Below the pieces are notes generated by a model. It had not been told where the DNA came from and made no database searches. It saw only the letters and a list, made by a program, of their open reading frames with translations. The translations under genes were made by a program, and so were the position numbers. From the NCBI GenBank assembly GCA_947374125.1, contig CANCAR010000038.1:1-16125 (forward strand): 16,125 nucleotides of DNA, written 5' to 3'. Positions 14,121-16,125 of the stretch are shown here, in pieces (position 1 is the stretch's first letter; each line of letters opens with the position of its first letter). Origin of the DNA: Hyphomicrobiales bacterium (GTDB lineage: Bacteria > Pseudomonadota > Alphaproteobacteria > Rhizobiales > Beijerinckiaceae).

Positions 14121-14534
14121 CTAAGCCGCCGACCGGACATTTTGAAGTTGTTCGATCACGCCAACAAGCCGGAGCGGGATGACAGGCTTGGTAATAACCG
14201 CGTTAAATCCTGCCGAGCGCGCTTCATCGATCAGGACACGGGTAGGTCGAGCCGCCAGCAAAACAAGCTGTGGAACTGAGTTTAAATCGGTATCACCGCG
14301 CAACATCCGAACCAATTCAAACGGCGTAAGAAACGCAATATCCTCGTCCACCAAGATAAAATCGGTATGGTATCGTCGGGCATTATCAAGGACGCTTTTC
14401 ACCGTCTCCGCCGAGACTTGATGGACATAGCCATAGGCCGACAGGATTTCCCCAACCATGGAGCGAAAGAAACGGTCGGGACTGGCAATCATCAGCCGCG
14501 TGCGCTTAAGCGACGGAAATTTCACAAGGGACAT
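14121..14534 (-). CDS. Single-domain receiver-like protein with a degenerate active site
   Basis: A 137-residue protein with the beta/alpha pattern of a CheY-type receiver from about residue 11 to 132 and no output domain. FILVDEDIAFLTPFELVRML (59-78) keeps the phospho-acceptor aspartate position (Asp63), and VITKPV (113-118) keeps the conserved lysine (Lys116). The first strand, RLMIASPDRFF (13-23), lacks the acidic pair that binds magnesium, and the conserved Thr/Ser after strand 4 is alanine (LLAAR, Ala94). Phosphorylation by the normal route is therefore doubtful, and the protein may act by binding alone. The start is set at ATG 14534, which gives a compact domain; a GTG at 14579, with AAGG about 10 bases upstream, would add 15 residues and cannot be excluded. 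It lies between an RND permease and ppx; partner unknown. Confidence 0.75.
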   Translation of the reverse strand: MSLVKFPSLKRTRLMIASPDRFFRSMVGEILSAYGYVHQVSAETVKSVLDNARRYHTDFILVDEDIAFLTPFELVRMLRGDTDLNSVPQLVLLAARPTRVLIDEARSAGFNAVITKPVIPLRLVGVIEQLQNVRSAA

Positions 14535-14647
14535 GGGACACAGATACTCACTACGGGGACAACCCACCGCGTGAGGCACACTGACAGGCCTTCGTGAATC
14601 CCCTTCAAAGAATTCTATTAAAATGCACCACGACCGCCAATTTATTT

Positions 14648-16125
14648 TTATTCCGCCGGAATGATAACCTCAGATGGGGCAGTATCACGCGGCTTTCCCT
14701 TCAAAAACGTATCGATCTTGTCGAGATAGATATAAACGACCGGCGTGATGAACAGAGTCAGGATCTGGGATACCGCTAGCCCACCGACAACTGCAATCCC
14801 CAAAGGTTGGCGCAATTCCGAGCCAGCGCCCGATCCCAACGCGATGGGAAGTGTTCCCAACAATGCAGCAAACGTCGTCATCATGATCGGCCGGAACCGG
14901 ATCAGCGCCGCTTCACGGATCGCATCCCGCGCCGTCAAGCCTTCCGAGCGCCGCTCCAAGGCGAAATCCACCATCATAATGGCGTTTTTCTTGACGATGC
15001 CCACCAGCATCAAAATGCCGATGATCGCAATGACTGAAAGATCAAAATTGAAATATTGCAGCGCCAACAGCGCTCCAAGTCCAGCCGATGGAAGCCCCGA
15101 CAAAATCGTGATCGGGTGAATAAAGCTCTCATACAGCACGCCCAAGACGATATAAATCACCAAAACAGCGGCAAGAATAAGGAGGCCCTGCCCTTTCAAC
15201 GAATCCTGGAACTGCGCCGCAGAACCCGAAAACCCTGGCGTTACCGACGATGGCAAGCCCGCAATTTTTTCCGCTCCCCGGATAGCGTCAACCGCCTGTC
15301 CCAACGAGACCGTCGGTGCCAAATTGAACGATATCGTGACCGATGGCTGCTGCGATTGTCGGTTGATGCTTAACGGCCCAATATTCCGCCGAATGGCGGC
15401 TACCGCCTCTAGCGGTACATTTTGACCCGAAGCGCTTTTGACAAACAACCTTTGCAACGCCGCAGGGTCGGACTGATAGTCACGGTTCGCCTCCATAATA
15501 ACAGCGAAATCAGAGGCCGGCGTATAAATCGTCGAAATCTGCCGTGTGCCGAAAGCATTATACAAAGTCTGCCTGATTGCGTCGGACGAAACACCCAGAT
15601 TGGCGGCCTTTTCTCGATCAAGCTCAACAACAATTTGCGGATTGGCAATCTGCAAATCGCTCGTCACGTCGCGTAATTCGGCGGTCTTTGCCAATTGCTC
15701 ACGCATTTTCGGAGCGGAGGCGAAAAGCGCCTCAATGTCACCCGATTGCAGCGTATATTGATATTGTGCCCGCGAGAGACGACCCGCATTCAAATTCAAA
15801 TTCTGAATCGGAATGAACACGGTTGATACGCCCGGCACTTGGGATGCCGCACGCCTTAGGCGGCCAATGATCTTACCGATCTCGTCGCGTGAGGCGCGGG
15901 GCTTGAGCTGGATGAACATAAAGCCCTGATTGGTCGCACCAAATCCAACGGCAGCGGTAAAATATTCAACTGCTGGATCCTTGCCGACAAGCTCATTAAT
16001 TTGGGTCTGATGCGCTGACATCGCCTCAAACGACATATCGGGTGCGCCTTCGGTTGAAGCCCGCAACAGCCCGGTATCCTCCTGAGGGAAAAAACCTTTA
16101 GGAATATCGCCATAGAGCTTCACAG
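14648..16125 (-). CDS. RND-family multidrug efflux permease, C-terminal part (MdtB/MdtC-like), cut by the window edge
   Basis: About 491 residues of the C-terminal half of a roughly 1000-residue inner-membrane proton-driven pump of the HAE1 type. The visible part opens at YGDIPKGFFPQEDTG, which follows transmembrane helix 7 in this family, then covers the second periplasmic porter and docking region and the last five helices (about residues 330-475). GILMLVGIVKKNAIMMVDFALE holds the helix-10 lysine equivalent to AcrB Lys940 in the proton relay, and IREAALIRFRPIMMTTFAALLGTLPIALG is the typical helix-11 block. The similarity to MdtB/MdtC is by pattern only. The gene continues past 16125, so the first methionine in the window is internal. 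Adaptor and outer-membrane partner genes would be expected upstream, outside the window. Confidence 0.93.
   Translation of the reverse strand, partial: VKLYGDIPKGFFPQEDTGLLRASTEGAPDMSFEAMSAHQTQINELVGKDPAVEYFTAAVGFGATNQGFMFIQLKPRASRDEIGKIIGRLRRAASQVPGVSTVFIPIQNLNLNAGRLSRAQYQYTLQSGDIEALFASAPKMREQLAKTAELRDVTSDLQIANPQIVVELDREKAANLGVSSDAIRQTLYNAFGTRQISTIYTPASDFAVIMEANRDYQSDPAALQRLFVKSASGQNVPLEAVAAIRRNIGPLSINRQSQQPSVTISFNLAPTVSLGQAVDAIRGAEKIAGLPSSVTPGFSGSAAQFQDSLKGQGLLILAAVLVIYIVLGVLYESFIHPITILSGLPSAGLGALLALQYFNFDLSVIAIIGILMLVGIVKKNAIMMVDFALERRSEGLTARDAIREAALIRFRPIMMTTFAALLGTLPIALGSGAGSELRQPLGIAVVGGLAVSQILTLFITPVVYIYLDKIDTFLKGKPRDTAPSEVIIPAE

Noticed and set aside
1..16125. tRNA, rRNA, CRISPR array, prophage or integrase
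   Set aside because: No cloverleaf, regularly spaced repeat, or phage or recombinase gene was seen on either strand by reading the sequence.

Overview
The window looks like an alphaproteobacterial chromosome segment; the order cannot be fixed from sequence alone. Reasons: the minus-strand arrangement ppx/gppA-rlmE-guaB-rsmB-guaA, an NnrU-family membrane protein, and short alphaproteobacterial-style versions of Ppx and RlmE. Almost everything is on the minus strand, except a block of three plus-strand genes that breaks the run.

Layout in minus-strand reading order (right to left): the C-terminal half of an RND efflux permease (14648 to the window edge); a single-domain receiver-like protein with a degenerate active site (14121-14534); an exopolyphosphatase/pppGpp phosphohydrolase (12934-14010) overlapping rlmE (12200-12937) by ATGA; then guaB (10550-12031), an RsmB-type rRNA cytosine methyltransferase (9208-10506) and guaA (7637-9211). 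The last two overlap by GTGA. guaB and guaA supply both steps from IMP to GMP.

The plus-strand block (about 4513-7473) holds a small methyltransferase that appears to have lost about 30 internal residues, a second class I methyltransferase (5351-5977) and an acyltransferase-3 membrane protein (6373-7473). The last two are clearly AT-rich compared with the housekeeping genes and sit between long AT-rich non-coding stretches. They look like an acquired surface-glycan decoration set, but no glycosyltransferase or polymer gene is present to prove it.

Left of that block, on the minus strand, lie two tandem paralogous coiled-coil proteins (2570-4180 and 748-2358). Both are exactly 536 residues and align without a gap over about the first 421. 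They share a short basic head (MRLMSxFRxTS) and a long rod; the C-terminal tails are unrelated. They resemble bacterial intermediate-filament-like (crescentin-type) proteins in design, and this pair is the most interesting item in the window. An NnrU-family gene (70-642) ends the segment.

Regulatory structure worth noting: a 29-bp near-perfect palindrome covering the ribosome binding site of the acyltransferase gene, a terminator-like hairpin after the second methyltransferase, a divergent promoter region with two 14-bp direct repeats and a 13-bp palindrome, and alternative inverted repeats between the convergent acyltransferase and guaA genes. No tRNA, rRNA, CRISPR array, insertion sequence or integrase was seen.
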